A stretch of 64,000 nt of DNA. It comes from Apium graveolens (lineage: Eukaryota; Streptophyta; Magnoliopsida; Apiales; Apiaceae). Positions within the stretch are counted from its first letter, which is position 1. Each line of letters begins with the position of its first letter. The position numbers and the translations under genes were made by a program. Positions 44,952 to 55,846 of the stretch are shown in pieces. Location of the stretch: positions 46,434,506 through 46,498,505 of the forward strand of contig NC_133647.1 in assembly GCF_009905375.1 (NCBI RefSeq), in the 5' to 3' direction. A model generated the notes under the pieces. That model was not told the origin of the DNA. It worked only from the letters and a program-made list of their open reading frames with translations, and did no database searches.

Positions 44952-46640
44952 TTACGGCCTTTCCCAGTTAGGGGTTATCTTTTCTTTCTCTTCAACTCCT
45001 GAAGCCTCAATCTTTCTTAAGATCAAGCCTCCTTGGTAAAAGAACCTTTCTTTAACCCTTTTATTAAAATAGAGGGAGGCTCTTCGTTGATGCTCTGCAT
45101 TGCGGGTGATGGCCTCATCTCTGACCTCGCCAATGGGATCGAGAGCGAGCCTCATGCCTTTTTCCTTGGTTTCTGATTCATAATCTTTGATCTTAGGGGA
45201 TCCATGTGTGATTTCAAAGGGCACCACTGCCTCGACTCCGTAAGCCAGCATGAATGGGGTAGGTTCAGTTGTCACTTTGCAGGTGGTACGATATGCCCAT
45301 AGTATAGGAAGCAACTCATCCACCCAAGTGTTTCTCGAGCGTTCAACCCTCTTCTTAAGTCCATCAATGATGATTCTGTTAGCAACTTCCGCTTGCCCGT
45401 TTGCCTGAGGATGTGCAACCGAGGTGAAGCGAAGTTCTATGCTGTTATCGTCTCAGTACTCTCTAAACTCTGCATTATCAAATTATTTCCCATTATCCGT
45501 GACAAGGATGCGTGGGATTCTATATCGGCATATCACATTCTCCCAGAAGAATTGGGCAAATTTCTTGGTGGTTATCTTGGCTATTGCCTTAGCCTCAATC
45601 CCTTTGTAAAGTAGTCTATGGCTACTACAATGAACTTCCTTTGTCCCTATGATATAGGAAATGGTCCAAGTATGTCCATTCCCCACATTGCAAAAACAAT
45701 GGGTGTGCCGATCGATGTAAGCCTCTCTGGGGGTTGTCGTACTATTGGAGCGTGCCTCTAGCATCCGTCACATTTCTTCACATAAGCCTTTACATCGGCT
45801 AGCATAGTTGGCCAGTGGAATCCCAACCAAGTTATCTTATGAGCGAGGGTCCTACCGCCCAAGTGTTGTCCACAAATCCCTTCATGGGCTTCTTTAAGTG
45901 CCTTCTCTGCTTCAAGAGGTCTTAAGAACTTCAAGTACAGAATAACAAAGGACCTTTTGTAAAGAAGGCCTTCAATGAATGAATATCTCAATGCTCTAAC
46001 CGACAGCTTGCGTGCCTCCTGGGCATTGTCGGGGAGCCACCCAGTTTCTAAGTGGGTCTTGATTGGGTCTATCCGACAACTTTCCACACCAACCGGTGCT
46101 ATCAGATTTATGACATGAATAGTAGGGGTCTTCAAGACCTGGAAGTAAATAGTTCTCGGATAATTCTCGATTTCAGATGAGGTGAACTGAGACAAGGCAT
46201 CCGCCGTAGTGTTCCCCTCTCTCGAAACATGTTCAGCGTACCATTCATTGAACTGAGTCAGTATTCCCTTTACGACTCTCAGGTACTTGGCCATAGTATC
46301 ATCCTTGGCCTCAAATTCCCCATTAATTTGAGCAACTACAAGTCTTGAGTCTTCGCAGACCTTCAGGTTTTTGGCCTCACGGCTCTAGCCAAGCCTAAGC
46401 CATCTATAAATGCTTCATATTCTGCTTCGTCATTCGTAGTCGGGAAGTCTAACTTCAAAGCATATTCAACCATAAACCCATCAGGTCTTTACAAGACTAG
46501 GCCTACACCACTAGATTTTGGATGCTCAGTCAAAATGGAGAACCTAATACTCTTTCAAGGTTATTTCTTCATCCTTCTCCTTCTTTCCTCCTTCTAGGGT
46601 TACTATCTCTTGCCCCTCGACTTCTTGGTCGTTAATGGTT
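44952..46640 (-). pseudogene. Tat1 pol: archaeal-type RNase H relic and integrase, broken
   Basis: In order on the minus strand: shattered second RNase H (46640-46150, phrases LDFPTTNDEAEYEA and VSREGNTTADALSQF). Next is the integrase zinc domain (ICGQHLGGRTLAHK, ending KKCDGC, about 45870-45760). The core 45764-45483 and onward has stops and at least two frameshifts. The integrase tail is 45323-44952 (LPILWAYRTTCKVTTEPTPF). Much worse preserved than the same region of Tat2. Confidence 0.8.
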
Positions 46641-47961
46641 CATTCGACCACGAAGTCTGCTAAGGCCTGAGCCTTGATGGCCGTTCGAGGCTTGTATTTG
46701 ATATCAAATACTCCTAACTCAATCGCCCACTTGATGAGCCTTCCACTGGTCTTCGTTCTGTGAAGAATGTTCCTCAAAGGTTGGTCCGTTAGGATTTCGA
46801 TCTTGTGAGCCTGGAAGTATGGTCTCAACTTCCTCGAGGCTGTGATGAGAGAAAGTGCGAACTTCTCCGTGGTGGAGTAATTCAATTCTGCTCCATGGAG
46901 CACCTTGCTTACATAATATACAGGCTTCTGGAGCTTCTGCTCTTCCTTCACGAGGACTGCACTCATGGGTTGTTCAGATACCACGAGGTATAAATAAAGA
47001 GTGTCCTCCGGACTTGGTTTAGCCAATAACGGGGCTTCAGTCAAAGGCCTCTTGGCTCTCAGTTGTCCATTCAAAGTTCTTCACCTTCTTAAGGGTTTTG
47101 AAAAAGGGCAGGCATTTGTCTCTTGACTTGGAGATGAACCTCCCTAGAGCTACAATTCTTCCCGTCAGCTTCTGAACATCCTTGATGGAACGTGGTGGCT
47201 CTATATCTAGGATGGCTTTGATCTTATCGGGGTTGGCCCCTATTCTCCTCGTAGAGACCATATGACCCAAAAATTTTCCAGACCCAACGCCAAAAGCACA
47301 CTTGCCTGGGTTTAACATCATCTTGTGTTGCCTCAGCACTTCAAATGCCTCTCTGAGGTGACTAATATAATCGGCCTTGCTTAGGCTTTTGACTAACATG
47401 TCATCAACATAGACCTCCATGGTCTTCCCAATTAGATGGGAAAATATCTTGTTTACCAGTCTTTGGTAAGTAGCTCCTGCATTCTTAAGTCCAAAAACCA
47501 TAACAAGATAACAGAATACACCAAAGTCAGGTATGAAAGATACCTTGGAGGTGTCATCCTTATCTGAAGCCATCCATGAAGCTTATCATCTTGTGTCCAG
47601 CAGTGGCATCGATCAAAGTATCAATCCTTGGTAGAGGGTAACAGTCCTTGGGACAAGCATCATTCAATTCAGTAAAGTCAATGCACATCCTCCACTTTCC
47701 ATTGGCCTTCTTAACCATTACGGGGTTGGCCAACCATTCAGGGAATTGCACTTCCTCAATAAATCCAACTTCTAAAAGCTTCTCGACCTCCTTCTTAATG
47801 GCTTCCATCCTATCAGGGGCATAAGTTCTCTTCTTTTGCTTTACAACCTTCCGAGTTGGATCAACGTTCAACCTATGAGTTATAAGGTTTGGGTCAATCC
47901 CAGGCATATCAGCTGCTGTCCAAGCAAATACATCATTGTTTTCTTGGAAAAAAGTTGTCAT
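46640..47961 (-). pseudogene. Tat1 pol: reverse transcriptase and RNase H, broken
   Basis: Three overlapping frames (47961-47560, 47573-47037, 47074-46640) show single-base shifts near 47565 and 47050. Reverse transcriptase motifs NGKWRMCIDFTELN, FGLKNAGATYQRL and the catalytic YVDDMLVKS are clear, followed by the RNase H connection (LAKPSPEDTLYLYLVVSEQ, FALSLITASRKLRPYF). Confidence 0.85.
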
Positions 47962-48162
47962 TCATCCCTTCAAGGGCTTGTCCAGAGATGCCCCAATGTA
48001 CATGACCTTCTCTGGGTCTAAGGGGTCTAAAGGAATTGGGACCAAGTCCTCGGCTGGCTTTCCTCGCAGTTCGTCATTTTCTCGGACATTCATGTCTTCT
48101 ATGGGGAGGACATGCCGTCCATCGGGCCTAAGTGCTGCAACATAGCAACTGCGGGCCATCTT

Positions 48163-50449
48163 CTAATCTCCCCTTGCTTCTCCAATACCATTTCTAGTTG
48201 GGAACATCAGTACCATGTGGTAGGTTGAGGGCACAGCCTTAAAAGCATGGATCCCTATTCTACCCATGATAGCATTGTAAGTAGAGGCTGCCTTGACAAC
48301 CTGAAAGTTCAACATCTGCGTGGCCTCCCTAGGCTCTTCCCCGATAGTTACGGGAAGTTGTATTGCTCCTTCGACTTTGTATTCTACATGCTTAAACCCG
48401 TAGATGGGTGCGTCGGACGGAGTTAGATGAGAATAATTATAGCCCATCCTTATGAATGTGTCATAAAACAGAATGTCCACGGAAGCTCCATTGTCCACTA
48501 GGACCCTCATAACAGGATAATTTCCAATTATTGGAGTGATAACCATAGGATCATCCTGAGGAAATTTCAAACCTTCAAGGTCTGGGTTACCAAATTCAAG
48601 CGTCATCTCTGACTTGGAACGCTTAGATGGCTCCCCAACTATGCTCATAACTTCTCTTGCGTAAGCTTTTCGGGAGTTCCTAGTAGTACTAGCTACTATA
48701 GGTCCTCCTGAGATCATATTGATTACTGGCCCTCGGGGCTGCGGGTTGCGATCTCTGTCGTTACCCCTTCGATCATCATCTCTTCGATCATTATCTCTCT
48801 TTTGGCCTCCAACCTCTTCACCCTTCATGAAACGTCCGAACTTTCCCCTTTGGATCAAATACTCAATCTCATCCTTGAGTTGCCTATAATCGTCAGTGTC
48901 ATGACCAACATCTTTGTGAAATCTACAGTATCGACTCTTGTCTCTTTTTTCGGGATCTCCCTTTAGTGGCTTCGGCCATTTGAAGTCTTTGTCCTTTTCA
49001 ATTTCCATAAGGATTTGGCTCCTTGGAGCATTCAACCTTGCATATTCAGCGAACCTTGGTTGTTGATTCTTCTTAGAAGAGGAGGAGTCAGAGTTTTTTC
49101 CAATTCGTGGATACTTGTCCTTGGCATCGTACTCCTGATCTGTCTTTCGCTTCTTGTTCCCAGTAGGTTCATTATTCATAACTATCTTCTTCATACTCTC
49201 CTCCACTTTAATATATTTCCCGGCTCTATCCTGGAGTTGTATCATGCTTTTGGGAGAGCGCTTAGCCAATGACATCTTAAAGAACTCGTCTCTAGTCCCT
49301 TGCTGCAGGGCTACCATAGCTACTTTATCATCAAGATCAAGGACCTTCAAAGCCTCCTTCGTAAATCGATTCAGATACTCTCTCAGAGACTCCTTTGCTC
49401 CTTGGACTATACCCATGAGAGATGTTGAACACTTCTCGTGCACTCTGCCACTTATGAACCGCTTAAAAAAAGCTTGACTCAAGTCCTTAAATGATCCAAT
49501 AGAGTTTGGGGGCAGATGGCTGTACCACCTTTGAGCTATGCCTGATAGGGTTTGAGGGCCCGAAACTTAATAGCGTCGTTCATAGGCTATAATAACAGGG
49601 TGTTAGAGAACGTCCTAACATGATTAGCGGGGTCGCTAGTACCATCGTATGCTTTGATGGTAGGAATCTTGAACTTCTTTAAAATGTGAGCATTCATTAT
49701 CTCATCAGTGAATGGTGGGTTTGGATCATCAGGATCTTCTAGGGGAATAAGATCACTTAGATCAGCCCTTGGGGCAACTGCCCTTCTTGGTATTGAACCA
49801 TCCAGGTCTATGATTGGAGGAGGATTTCTCCGCCTTGGAGCGAGTGGGGGTCTTGGGGCCAGATGTATCTCCAGGCATCATTTCAGCCTTTGGATCTCTG
49901 CTTTATAAGCCCTGATCCTCTCTTGAACATCTTGGGGATTCATCCCTAGAGTGCTCCTGGGGCGTTGTTCAGTGTCGGCCATCGGCTCTTTGCCAGCACG
50001 CCTTCTTCTTGGAGCAACATTATCATCCGATGACTCGGAGTCTCTTTCAATATAAGGTCCAGAGAATTCTTGATCCTCTGGAATAGGAGCCAAGCCACGT
50101 ATGTATTGGGGCATCCGCCCTTGTGCTTCACTCCTATCAGAGTGTCCACTCTCTCCAACTTCAGGGTATAGAAGCATCCCGTAAGGGGGTTAGTAGTCAC
50201 AATTGTCGAGTACTCATACCCAAGGGGTTGAGAGTTCACAGGTGCATGCAGCTTCTGAAGTTGGGGATTCGTCCCTTGAGGAGCCGGGGGATTCGTCCCT
50301 TGTGGCTGAGCCTCCGTTACCCCTACTAGGGTTCCTCCTTGGGTGGAGGCATAAGTTGAATGCAGTGGTATGTTCATCACTGATGCGATTGTTCGCGATG
50401 GGACATGAGTATCTGTCCCACTAGTGTTTCTGCTCCATGTGTTCACCAT
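48163..50449 (-). pseudogene. Tat1 gag and protease, broken
   Basis: The N-terminal part is 50449-49946 and the main part 49482-48163, with shifts and stops between 49946 and 49482. The main frame has retrotransposon gag sequence (HEKCSTSLMGIVQGAKESLR), a Tat-type CxxH...GH knuckle-like motif (CRFHKDVGHDTDDY), a basic Arg/Asp-rich linker, and the protease motif MRVLVDNGASVDILFYDTF with catalytic Asp. The frame ends at 48163, and 48159-47962 continues towards reverse transcriptase. Confidence 0.8.
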
Positions 50450-50465
50450 GGTTGTTGTAAGTTTT

Positions 50466-50480
50466 CCATAGACGGCGCCA
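50466..50480 (-). other. Primer binding site of Tat1
   Basis: On the minus strand TGGCGCCGTCTATGG, five bases past the LTR end. Tat-lineage elements have sites of the TGGCGCCGTCT type; I do not name the tRNA. Confidence 0.7.
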
Positions 50481-50485
50481 AATAT

Positions 50486-51043
50486 TGTGCAATAAAAACC
50501 TGAGTACTTTAGTATTTAATGCTAGGGTTAGTGAACTTTGAGCTTTAATGGCTGCTCTTGCGTTCGGGACTATCGATCCTTGCAAGATGCCTACGTATCT
50601 CTATGCTGTAGAGAATCAAGCTAAAACGTAGTTCTAGGTTGAGGGGTAGATCGCTTTATATAGAGTTGAGTCTAGGGTTATACTTCTATTGGGAGACTTG
50701 GTGGACAAGTCTCCAACTTAGATGGTGATTAGGAGACTTATTGAGGAAGGAGTTCCAGAACCTTCTGTGTAGGACTTTGAGTCTGTTTAGAACACATGTC
50801 TCTGCTCTTCCAGCCGTATTGGGTCTAGTCTGTGATCAGCTCGTGTTCGTGGACTTGGACGACCTCCGCTAGTAGGCCTTGGCTGTTTGGGCTGTCATGG
50901 GCCTGTTACGAAACTTCGGACCAAATATGCCTGTTATGAAGCTTGGACCAGACAGGTCTGTGTTGGACTTTTCGGACAAGAAGCCCGAGTGTAATTAATG
51001 CGATATTTAATGTGTCTTTAAGAGGTATTTTCTATCCATATCA
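50486..51043 (-). repeat. 5' LTR of Tat1 (558 bp)
   Basis: In element orientation TGATATGG...TTGCACA. The TATA-like 'tttatatagag' at about 50655 (plus) and 'ccgtattgggtctagtc' are shared with the split LTR at 38556-40377. Serves as the empty site for the solo LTR. Confidence 0.8.
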
Positions 51044-51378
51044 TTTGCCCCCAACTTCCGTGAATACTGCTCGAGTTTTTGTGGAAATTATAATGGTCAA
51101 TTCGCGACTCAGGGTACTTTTGTCCCTTCTCGGGTATCGGCCTTTTATGGGTATCGACCCTTCACGGGTATCAGCCTTTCATGGGTATCGCCGCGTTATC
51201 GTGAAGTGTGGAGCGACCTACACGTTTACAACGTCTTATTAGTGTGAGCATACACACTTAAGGCCCTCGTAGGGGCTATTTGAATGGTGTTTAACACTAA
51301 ACGGTCCTAATCGGGACTCTAAAGCGAGCGTTTATCACCCCTTAACCTTCGTCAAGGTTAATTATAGAGTGAAAGCTA
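51044..51378 (-). repeat. Second copy of the Tat1 3' internal region, beyond the 5' LTR
   Basis: Bases 51044-51378 align closely with 40378-40710: polypurine tract, tatcg repeats and 'gtgtggagcgacctacac'. Such sequence should not lie outside the 5' LTR of one element. It implies two Tat copies sharing the LTR at 50486-51043, or an LTR longer than I set it. Confidence 0.75.
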
Positions 51379-51600
51379 TAGTTTAATAGGATAAGTAGAC
51401 TGTGTCCAGTAGTTTAAAAATTTAGTAGTTTAAAGGATATATATCACTATTTATTTATTATTTATAATAACTAAAATTAGGGAATAACCGTTGAACCAAA
51501 TTATACCCTATTCCGGTTATATACATATTTATGAGGGGTAATTAAGTAATTTCAATTATTAAATTATCTCAATGAACCCGTAGTTATTCTATTATATATA
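51379..51600. repeat. Helitron-related fragment and flank
   Basis: 51379-51525 is closely similar to 51845-51975 inside the Helitron (shared 'ttagggaataaccgttgaac'), so it is probably a broken relative. 51526-51600 is plain AT-rich DNA. Confidence 0.55.
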
Positions 51601-51995
51601 CTAGCTTGAATCACGTGCGATGCACGAGACTTCCCGTTAACATTTTTTTATTAAGTCATATTATAATGTTAAAATATTTATATAAATATATAATAATTAT
51701 AAATTTATAATTAAAATTATAGGATAATTTATGGTCGTAGTTTAGTTGTATGAGTAAACTTTATCTAGTAGTTTAACAATTTAGCAGTTTAGCGGATATA
51801 TAATATAATTTATTTATTTTTTAATAATATGATCAATTGTGGTTGTAGTTTAATAGGATAAGTGTCTAGTAGTTTAACAGTTTAGTAGTTTAACGAATAT
51901 ATAACACTATTTATTTATTTTTTTAATTACTAAAATTAGGGAATAACCGTTGAACCAAATTATACCCTATTTCGTTAATTATAGTATAGTATAGA
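51601..51995 (-). mobile_element. Short non-autonomous Helitron (395 bp)
   Basis: On the minus strand it opens TCTATACTATACTATAATTA and closes with a hairpin (51628-51612, stem CTCGTGC/GCACGTG with one mismatch), seven bases, then CTAG. The base before the 5' TC is A and the one after CTAG is T, so it sits between A and T as Helitrons do. No coding capacity; it would depend on RepHel protein from elsewhere. Confidence 0.8.
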
Positions 51996-52220
51996 TATAA
52001 AAGACAAAATACTGAAAGTTTTGGTATAATACCTTTTTTTTGGTACACGCTGATTTTACCGAATTACCCTTATTTATTTATATATTTTTATAAAAATAAT
52101 TATTATTATATAAAAGATGAAATATTGAAAGTTTTGATACAAGACCTATTTTTTGGTACACGCTGATTTTACCGAATTACCCTTATTTATTTATATATTT
52201 TTATAAAAATAATTTTAATA
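51996..52220. repeat. Tandem duplication of a ~112-bp AT-rich unit
   Basis: Units start at 51996 and 52108 (tataaaagac / tataaaagat) and share 'ggtacacgctgattttaccg'. No coding content; 52221-52562 is unannotated AT-rich DNA. Confidence 0.75.
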
Positions 52221-52562
52221 GAATAACCTATCCTAATTCCTAATATACTTTAGGCACCAATATCTACCTCGCTAATACCGTAATTCTGCAATTCAAACCA
52301 GGACCCAATTTTGTCATCAGCAAATTCAATTTATACTCTCGAACAAATCATGTTAAGCTCAAGATTTTTTTATCGATCAAATTGAAGCTCGAAATTTTAG
52401 ATGATGTACTGAAATATTGGTTCGTAGTTTATCGAGAACTCGATGGGTTTACCCTAACTAAACAAATATAAGATATGAATAAATTTCAAATCCTGAAATT
52501 TTCAATTTATAGTTTATTGAGAATTAGGTGGGTTTACCCTAATTAAACAAAAATATAAGATA

Positions 52563-53070
52563 TGTGTTATGGATTAAAAACTAAGGTATATTAATTGTTG
52601 TATTTATTACTAAGGTTCAGAAGCTCAAGGCCTTTAATGGCTGCTCTCGTGTTTCGTAGCTTAACTCTGCCTTTACGAGATGCCTACGTATCTTTGTGAA
52701 TTAGAGAATCAAGCCAAAAACTTAGTTCTGATTTGTGGGGAGAGGCCCCTTATATAGATGTTGAGAGTCCTTGAATTGGACTAGATCTAGGAGACTTGGT
52801 GAGAAATCTCAGAATTAGCATGGACTTTGGAATCCTAGGAAGTAGGAAATTGATTCCTTATCCTATTAGGTCCCTTGGAGGCTGATCCACAAGGATGTAT
52901 GTCCCTATTAGGACTCATCTTGATAGCTGTTTTCTCCCGTATAAATTAATTATGAAATTAATTAATATTCAGGGTTTTGGGCCTTGTTATCTGGCTTCGT
53001 TACTGGACCATCTCAAGTTTAATTGACCCAACATTAATTATTTTTCTTGGCTATATTTAGGCCCATATCA
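52563..53070 (-). repeat. 3' LTR of Tat2 (about 508 bp)
   Basis: In element orientation starts TGATATGGGCC next to the polypurine tract and ends near the plus-strand TGTGTTATGG. The phrases 'tttaatggctgctct' and 'agatgcctacgtatct' are shared with the Tat1 LTR. The outer limit is uncertain by a few bases. Confidence 0.7.
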
Positions 53071-53083
53071 TTTGCCCCCCAAC
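53071..53083 (-). other. Polypurine tract of Tat2
   Basis: Minus strand GTTGGGGGGCAAA before TGATATGG. Confidence 0.75.
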
Positions 53084-53091
53084 TTCTGATT

Positions 53092-53250
53092 GAACTAAGT
53101 GATTTTTTACACCTTTGATCGAATGAAGTTTCGATCGCAGTGCTTCCCTTTTTCGATCAGGACTCTGATCGAACTTAGTGATTTTTTACCCTTTTGATCG
53201 AATGCAATTTCGATCACAGTACATCTTTTTTTGATCTGGACTCTGATCGA
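53092..53250. repeat. Two tandem ~79-bp units with GATCGAA words
   Basis: Units start at 53092 and 53171; each has several TTCGATC/GATCGAA palindromic words. Same position relative to the polypurine tract as the tatcg repeats in Tat1. Confidence 0.75.
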
Positions 53251-53400
53251 ATAATTTCTTCAAAATTCTGGTCAATTTTTGACCTTTCAGTTTCTATTCC
53301 TGCTTCTAGAATGTCCCTGAAGCTTCCCTATTGGTGGGCTTTTCTCAAATTAGGCCTTGCCTTATGGGCTTTAGGCGCTTCGTATCCCGAGCATTTTGGC

Positions 53401-53408
53401 TATAAAAG
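53401..53408 (+). promoter_or_regulatory. TATA box of the Tat2 antisense gene
   Basis: TATAAAAG, about 200 bases before the ATG at 53605, followed by a CT-rich leader. Opposite orientation to pol. Confidence 0.55.
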
Positions 53409-53604
53409 AGAAGTGAGAAGTGAGAATCCTCATTTCACTTCTCATTTCTCAAACTTCTCTCAAAATTCTCTCAAACTCCTGTCTAGAAAGGCGATTTCTG
53501 GCGATCTAAGCCACCGTAGCTCCACCATCTTCAAGTTTTTCTGGGTTTCAAGCCTTCATCCCAAGAACATCAATGGCGGATCGTGATTAGCTCGACTGGG
53601 GAAG

Positions 53605-55411
53605 ATGAACACTTCCAAGAGAGGTACTGCAATTCAAATCCAATCTCCCTATACTTCTCTCATTGATATGATAAATTCTAGAGGCGATGAATATCCCTCT
53701 TTATCTGATTTAGATTCATACAATCATGGTAACACTTTTCACGAGTTTGAGGGTAGAATTGAGGCTTTCAACACCACGTATAGACTTCCACCCCACCTTA
53801 GGATTACCCCAGCCACCCCCGGGGATAGAACATGTAATTGGGAGGGCGATACTTTGTTTATTTATCGAGGAGCCCTGACCGCAGGTCTTAGGTTCCCATT
53901 TCACAAATTTATTCCTCGTTTGCTCGCAGATGTAAAAATCAACGCATGTCAGCTCCCTCCTTACGCATGGAGGAATATTATTTGATTTATGGTTCTTTGT
54001 CTTAGGAAAAATTTTCCCCTTTCTGTAGCTGTCTTTAGGAAAATTTTCCAATTTTATAACAGTTCCTTGTCTCAACCGGGCTGGGTTTTAATACGTCAAT
54101 GACCCAAAATTCCCCATATTTTCGATGGTAACTCTATAGTTGAGAATAACCCCAAATGGAGAGATGAGTTTGTTAGGCTGACCTGGGCTGGGGGTGACTG
54201 GGCCACGCTTTTCCGTAGGCCTTTTTGTAAAGTGTCAGATGGTAGTCCTGGTAGCATTAGGCTAACTGATGAGGAGGAGGTGGCCTATCAAGCCCTTATT
54301 TCAGATGATGGGAAAACAGATACTTGGACCCTTTTAGAGGAGTTCTCCCTAAGAAGGTTGGTCTCTCTCAGGCCAGTGATAAGGGTAACTCTACCTACAC
54401 AACTATTCCATTCTTTCTTTTATTGCAACTCTATTATTTCCATATTTTTGATATTTTTCTTCCTTTTCTTTCAGCTTGCGAGGCCATCAACAATATAAAT
54501 AGGCCTAAGGAGGGGGAATCTAGCTGCCAGAAGAGGGCCAAGCTGAACAAAGACCCCAGGAGCAAGCTTGATGCTCCTACTTTCCTTAGGCCATATGCTC
54601 AGGTGGTGGAGTTGGGGGATGATGTAGATCCTCCACTCAAGGCACACTCCTTTAGGCCCAACTGGGGCTTTAGGAGAAGTGATACGGTGGTTGGATCCAC
54701 CAAACATGCCAAGATCTGGTCGTATCACTCCATCACTCCCCACGACTTCACTAACATTATCACGGGGAGTGACATTGAGTCCATTGAGCTTCTGGGTTCT
54801 CAAGCCCAAGCTGCGGTAACTTTCCTTTAATTTTTTTAGTTCCAACTTCTCTATTTTTATAAACCTGTGTTAACTCATGTTTCTTTGTGCAGAGCAACAC
54901 CTACTTCCAGGCAGCCCTCCATCAGGCTAGGTCCTAGAAGGGGAAGTCAGATGAGTTCGAGAGGGAGATGAAGAAGTGGAAAGAGAGGGCTGAGGTTTTG
55001 GAGAAAAAGCTGGCGACCAAGGGGGATGAGCTATCTAAGGCTAATTTCGAGCTGGTTAAGCTTCGGAATGATAAGGAAACCATCATTGATGATTACATGG
55101 ATTATGATAAATTTAAGAATCCCATGGAGATTCATGAGGGTCTTTCTTCTCTGTAGTTTACCCAGGGATGGGATGCGGCCGTGAAGGCGGTTTCGGAGAG
55201 GCATCCTGACTTAGTTGATCCTAAGGACTTTATAAGTCCTGAGCAGCCAGCGACGGAGGATAGCTTGGATGCCCTCTTCAACTCCCCTGAGCCTGATGAT
55301 CGCATCTTGGACCCTAGCACCACCTCTCCTCCTTCGTCTCCCGCGAAGGATGCTGAGAAGGATGGTGTTAAGAAGGAGCAGGGGAAGGAAGGCTCCCATA
55401 TGGAGGAGTAG
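53605..55411 (+). pseudogene. Antisense, spliced accessory gene of Tat2 (putative gypsy-type transposon protein, PF04195-like)
   Basis: Three exons on the strand opposite to pol: 53605-54384, 54475-54815 and 54893-55411. The introns are GT-AG with T-rich ends, and the phases agree. Exon 1 contains the phrase KINACQLPPYAWRNII followed, after a stop, by LRKNFPLSVAVFRKIFQFYN. I recognise this as the domain Pfam calls putative gypsy-type transposon (Transposase_28), of unknown function. Exon 3 is a Lys/Glu coiled coil with an acidic, Pro/Ser-rich tail. Breaks: TGA 53983, a TGA near 54109, a one-base loss near 54350, TAG 54935, TAG 55154. It has its own TATA box (53401) and AATAAA (55622), so it was a separate transcription unit convergent with pol. 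Confidence 0.7.
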
Positions 55412-55621
55412 ATTTTCTTATGTTCGTTGTTTTTCTTAACTTATTGTATTCAGAACTTATTTATATCCGGAACTTATTACCCTTCGGGGTTTATTTATGC
55501 TATTTCCCAGCTTGTTGATTTGCCTTTTATTTCTTCCAAGTACTTGCACAATATACGAGAGTTAGATAGTTTTCTTGCCTTTTTGTAGCTTTCCCTCTCA
55601 TTTTTTCGTACTTGTACTTAA

Positions 55622-55627
55622 AATAAA
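55622..55627 (+). promoter_or_regulatory. Candidate polyadenylation signal of the Tat2 antisense gene
   Basis: AATAAA 211 bases after the antisense stop, and 220 bases before the end of pol coming the other way. Confidence 0.4.
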
Positions 55628-55846
55628 TAAGCAAACTCAACTATATATAATATTGACCAAACAGTTCTAGGATGAGATGAACCAAATAGTTCTAAAATAA
55701 GTTTATGGAAACTCTTGGGATTTTTCCCTTACATAATTCTGTGTAGAACTAGAACCTAAAGCAATAGTCTTATTAACACATGAAATCCTAAGCAAGCAAA
55801 GCTTCAAGGTGCTTTTCAACCTTTTTACCACTATAGCATGCATAGG

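Larger units (their letters stand above)
38556..51378 (-). mobile_element. Tat-lineage Ty3/gypsy retrotransposon Tat1, decayed
   Basis: In element orientation: LTR 51043-50486, primer binding site, gag, protease, reverse transcriptase/RNase H, a second archaeal-type RNase H relic, integrase (end at 44952), a 4.6-kb non-coding 3' region full of tandem repeats, a polypurine tract, and the 3' LTR (40377-38556, interrupted). The second RNase H and the repeat-rich 3' region are hallmarks of the Tat lineage (Retand, Ogre and relatives). The 3' LTR lacks its last ~160 bases because the chromovirus at 33902-38555 sits there. Confidence 0.85.
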
